Shown piece by piece: positions 54,972 through 56,720 of a DNA stretch of 56,720 nucleotides. The stretch's first letter is position 1. Each line of letters starts with the position of its first letter. The DNA comes from CAZJFC01 sp964545245 (GTDB lineage: Bacteria; Pseudomonadota; Alphaproteobacteria; Rickettsiales; 21-14-0-20-44-7): positions 1 to 56,720 of the forward strand of contig CAZJFC010000004.1 of the NCBI GenBank assembly GCA_964545245.1, given 5' to 3'. The notes beneath the pieces were generated by a model, which worked only from the letters and a program-made list of their open reading frames with translations, searched no databases and had not been told where the DNA came from. The position numbers and the translations under genes were made by a program.

Positions 54972-55145
54972 ATGGACACAAAACTGAACAACACCCACGC
55001 CGCTATCCAAGAATTATACGATGAGCCGCTTTCTGCCTATGAACTGGCCGAAGCGAAGCGCGTACTGCTTGGCTATTTCAAGGTGCTTATCAAAATCCAC
55101 CAACGCAACGAGCAGAAAAAGAAAAATGAAAATCACCAGAGTTAA
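54972..55145 (+). CDS. small protein of 57 residues in the replication module
   Basis: A short open frame (MDTKLNNTHAAIQELYDE at the start, ending KKKNENHQS), predicted to be wholly helical and strongly basic at the C-terminus. It overlaps the start of the SpoVG-like gene by 20 bases. No close family is known to me. Coding status rests on its position, phase and compact operon spacing only. Confidence 0.45.
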   Translation: MDTKLNNTHAAIQELYDEPLSAYELAEAKRVLLGYFKVLIKIHQRNEQKKKNENHQS

Positions 55146-55422
55146 AATTACGCGCATCCAGCCAACGGGCGGCATGGTCGCATTCGCCGATATTGTGCTG
55201 GAAGAACAGCTTTTACTAAGCAGCATTGCCATACACGAAAAGCGTGATGGAAGTGGCTACCGCCTGACTTATCCATCGAAGGTGAGCGGCAAATATGAGT
55301 TTCCTATCTTTCACCCGGTCAGCCGTGAGCTTGGCCTGCGTATTGAGAAGGCGATAACCCAAAAACTGAAGGATGTAACAGGCAATGAAAATGTTGGACA
55401 CGGTAGCAATAACGCTAAATAG
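55126..55422 (+). CDS. SpoVG-like protein
   Basis: From the ATG at 55126, 98 residues: MKITRVKITRIQPTGGMVAF, ADIVLEEQLLLSSIAIHE, a Tyr/Pro-Ser patch (YPSKVSGKYEF) and HPVSRELGLRIEKAI. This is the SpoVG fold in order (MKIT start, P-S loop, HP-x-x-x-x-x-R-x-x-I-E-x-A). SpoVG proteins bind DNA or RNA and occur on Gram-positive chromosomes and on plasmids or phages; here it sits directly before a replication gene. An in-frame ATG at 55021 would overlap the preceding small gene. Its last 38 bases overlap the rep gene. Confidence 0.72.
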   Translation: MKITRVKITRIQPTGGMVAFADIVLEEQLLLSSIAIHEKRDGSGYRLTYPSKVSGKYEFPIFHPVSRELGLRIEKAITQKLKDVTGNENVGHGSNNAK

Positions 55423-56419
55423 CAATGAATTCACCATTACCGACCCACGCAAGTTTTCGCCCTCTGCGGAAATTTTGACCAATAGCCGGAATGTGAAAGG
55501 CCGAATTGCCTGCACACAACACTTGAAAAAGGCAGGCCAATATTATCCGCGCCTCACACTTTCCCGCATACCAGCACGGCATGGAGTTATTATTTCCCTA
55601 CGTATCGAGGCATCACTGCCAAAGCTGGTGTATGGCAATAATTTTGATGAGCTGGGCGGCGCAGATTTAAGCAAGGTCGCGTGGCTGCTGTTCTGGGCAT
55701 TAAAAGATATGGGCGTAGAAACCAGCCAAGAGGCTTTATTGAAAGCTAGCGTTTCGGCAATCCATTATTCTAAAAATATCCTGCTTGGCAAATATGCTAC
55801 TTGCTCAATGGTCATTACCGAATTGCAGAAGGTGAATATCAGCAAGCGGCTCGACATCAACCGCACCGTCTTTATCAATGGCGGTATTGCCATTAAATAC
55901 CACGCGAATTCCTATGAGATTGCCGTTTACGATAAGTGGGCGGATTTGCAGCAATCCAAAATCAGCTCGAAACGGGGCATTGAGCGCGATTACGATACGC
56001 AGCACATCTTCCATCAGCGGGTGAAGCAATCGAAGCCCTGTGAAGTCCTGAGGCTGGAAATACGCTTTGTTAAACGTACCTCCTTGAGAGCCGCGCTTAA
56101 ACTTATCGGCTGGCAAAGCGATATGACGCTGGAAGAGTTATTCAACGAAACCCTGTCACAGAAAATATTGCTGCATTACTGGCGGCAGATAATGGCGGCT
56201 TGGGATGTGCTGGCAATTGCCGAGAACCAGCCGGAAGATATTTTCCGTACCATCATCAACGCCGCGCCGGAATTGAAACCGCTAAAAGCATTCCAGCTAA
56301 CAGGTGCGTTATTGGTTGCCCGTTCTGTCGGCATCCGGGGTTTGCGTGGATGCTTCGTGGCTCATCAGACCGTGCGTGGCAAAGTTTGCGTAAGCAGGTC
56401 GAATTTTGTGGACGGTTAA
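55385..56419 (+). CDS. phage/plasmid replication protein, filamentous-phage gpII/X-like
   Basis: A 344-residue protein whose order of elements follows gene II of filamentous phages: an early MLDTVAITL strand, the segment IEASLPKLVYGNNFDEL with ADLSKVAWLLFWAL (M13 gpII has KASPAKVLQGHNVFG with TDLALCSEALLL), a middle VYDKWADLQQ and the later CEVLRLEIRFVKRTSLR. gpII nicks the replicative form to start rolling-circle replication. The start could be the ATG at 55385 or 55391. It is complete inside the window. Resemblance is by eye; the catalytic residues could not be assigned. Confidence 0.68.
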   Translation: MKMLDTVAITLNSNEFTITDPRKFSPSAEILTNSRNVKGRIACTQHLKKAGQYYPRLTLSRIPARHGVIISLRIEASLPKLVYGNNFDELGGADLSKVAWLLFWALKDMGVETSQEALLKASVSAIHYSKNILLGKYATCSMVITELQKVNISKRLDINRTVFINGGIAIKYHANSYEIAVYDKWADLQQSKISSKRGIERDYDTQHIFHQRVKQSKPCEVLRLEIRFVKRTSLRAALKLIGWQSDMTLEELFNETLSQKILLHYWRQIMAAWDVLAIAENQPEDIFRTIINAAPELKPLKAFQLTGALLVARSVGIRGLRGCFVAHQTVRGKVCVSRSNFVDG

Positions 56420-56466
56420 GTCTAAAAAGCTAGTCTTGAACATAGCAAATTTGCAAAGAGGAAAAC

Positions 56467-56688
56467 ATGAAAACCAGCAATTATTTTACCTACAACGGGG
56501 CAGGCAGAATCTCTGTCAGCCGCAGCGTTCCGCGCAATACCCCGGCAGGATACCGGATGTTCAAAAAACTCGCGCCGGGCAAATGGATTTTTGAGCGGCA
56601 ATATAAACTCGACCAGCAAGCCTACCGGGAACGCTATTTCCGTGAAGTGCTTGCGCCACTTAACCCGGCGTTGTTGCATGGCGGATAG
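56467..56688 (+). CDS. uncharacterised 73-residue protein downstream of rep
   Basis: A short basic protein (SNYFTYNGAGRISVSRSVPR, then PAGYRMFKKLAPGKWIFE, then YRERYFREVLAPLNP). GAGG lies 6 bases before the ATG. The pattern Y-F-T-Y-x-G-x-G-R-I-S with several Arg and aromatic residues feels like short proteins carried by phages and plasmids, some annotated near DUF488, but I cannot name it. It lies 47 bases after rep on the same strand and ends 32 bases before the window edge. Confidence 0.6.
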   Translation: MKTSNYFTYNGAGRISVSRSVPRNTPAGYRMFKKLAPGKWIFERQYKLDQQAYRERYFREVLAPLNPALLHGG

Positions 56689-56720
56689 AAGTAAAGAGTG
56701 ATTTCATAGGTAAGTTTATA

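Overview
The window looks like a chromosomal segment of an alphaproteobacterium of moderate GC. Pointers are the Cpa/Tad pilus set, SURF1, an Rrf2 regulator, a SapC-family protein, and a lipoprotein whose C-terminal half closely follows the rickettsial 17 kDa surface antigen. A Rickettsiales- or Holosporales-like lineage is possible, but I cannot place it further from sequence alone.

Region by region. (1) Bases 1-19218, minus strand: one uninterrupted reading frame of at least 6406 codons that runs off the left edge. It encodes a giant two-partner-secretion (TPS) exoprotein with an N-terminal TPS domain and a very long, glycine-rich beta-helix repeat array. Its TpsB transporter is divergent at 19402-21096. 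(2) 21.3-25.4 kb, minus strand: recQ, a CAU-anticodon tRNA and a tightly coupled run of five paralogous small lipoproteins. (3) 25.5-26.1 kb: a selO pseudogene with its catalytic core deleted. (4) 26.1-33.8 kb, minus strand: a Tad/Cpa pilus assembly operon (cpaB-cpaC-cpaD-cpaE-cpaF-tadB-tadC) with no pilin or prepilin peptidase beside it. (5) 34-41 kb: housekeeping genes (guaA, SURF1, an Rrf2 regulator with a perfect palindrome over its start codon, quinone oxidoreductase, M23 peptidase, transaldolase, XerC-type recombinase, small proteins). (6) 40.7-42 kb: two glycine-zipper lipoproteins. (7) 42-48.3 kb: glycine cleavage genes gcvT-gcvH-gcvPA and gcvPB, split by a 461-residue protein of unknown function and a convergent membrane protein. 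(8) 48.3-50 kb: SapC-family protein, an entericidin-like lipoprotein with a clear terminator, and ogt.

(9) From about 50 kb to the right edge the content is accessory. A fur-family 3' remnant abuts a cas9 cut off at the end of its recognition lobe. A type II-C-like tracrRNA gene follows, with recognisable promoter and terminator but no CRISPR array in the window. Next is a restriction-modification module: an EcoO109I/PmeII-like endonuclease, a cytosine-5 methyltransferase with an N-terminal helix-turn-helix, and a Vsr mismatch endonuclease. After four 12-bp-period iteron-like repeats comes a plasmid- or inovirus-like module with a SpoVG-like protein and a filamentous-phage gpII-type replication protein.

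Most worth following up: the relic Cas9 with a seemingly expressible orphan tracrRNA, the iteron/gpII-type Rep element, the five-lipoprotein array, the hairpin that encloses the start of the Rrf2 gene, and the giant adhesin with a perfect 235-bp internal duplication. All family assignments are from reading motifs; no database search was possible.
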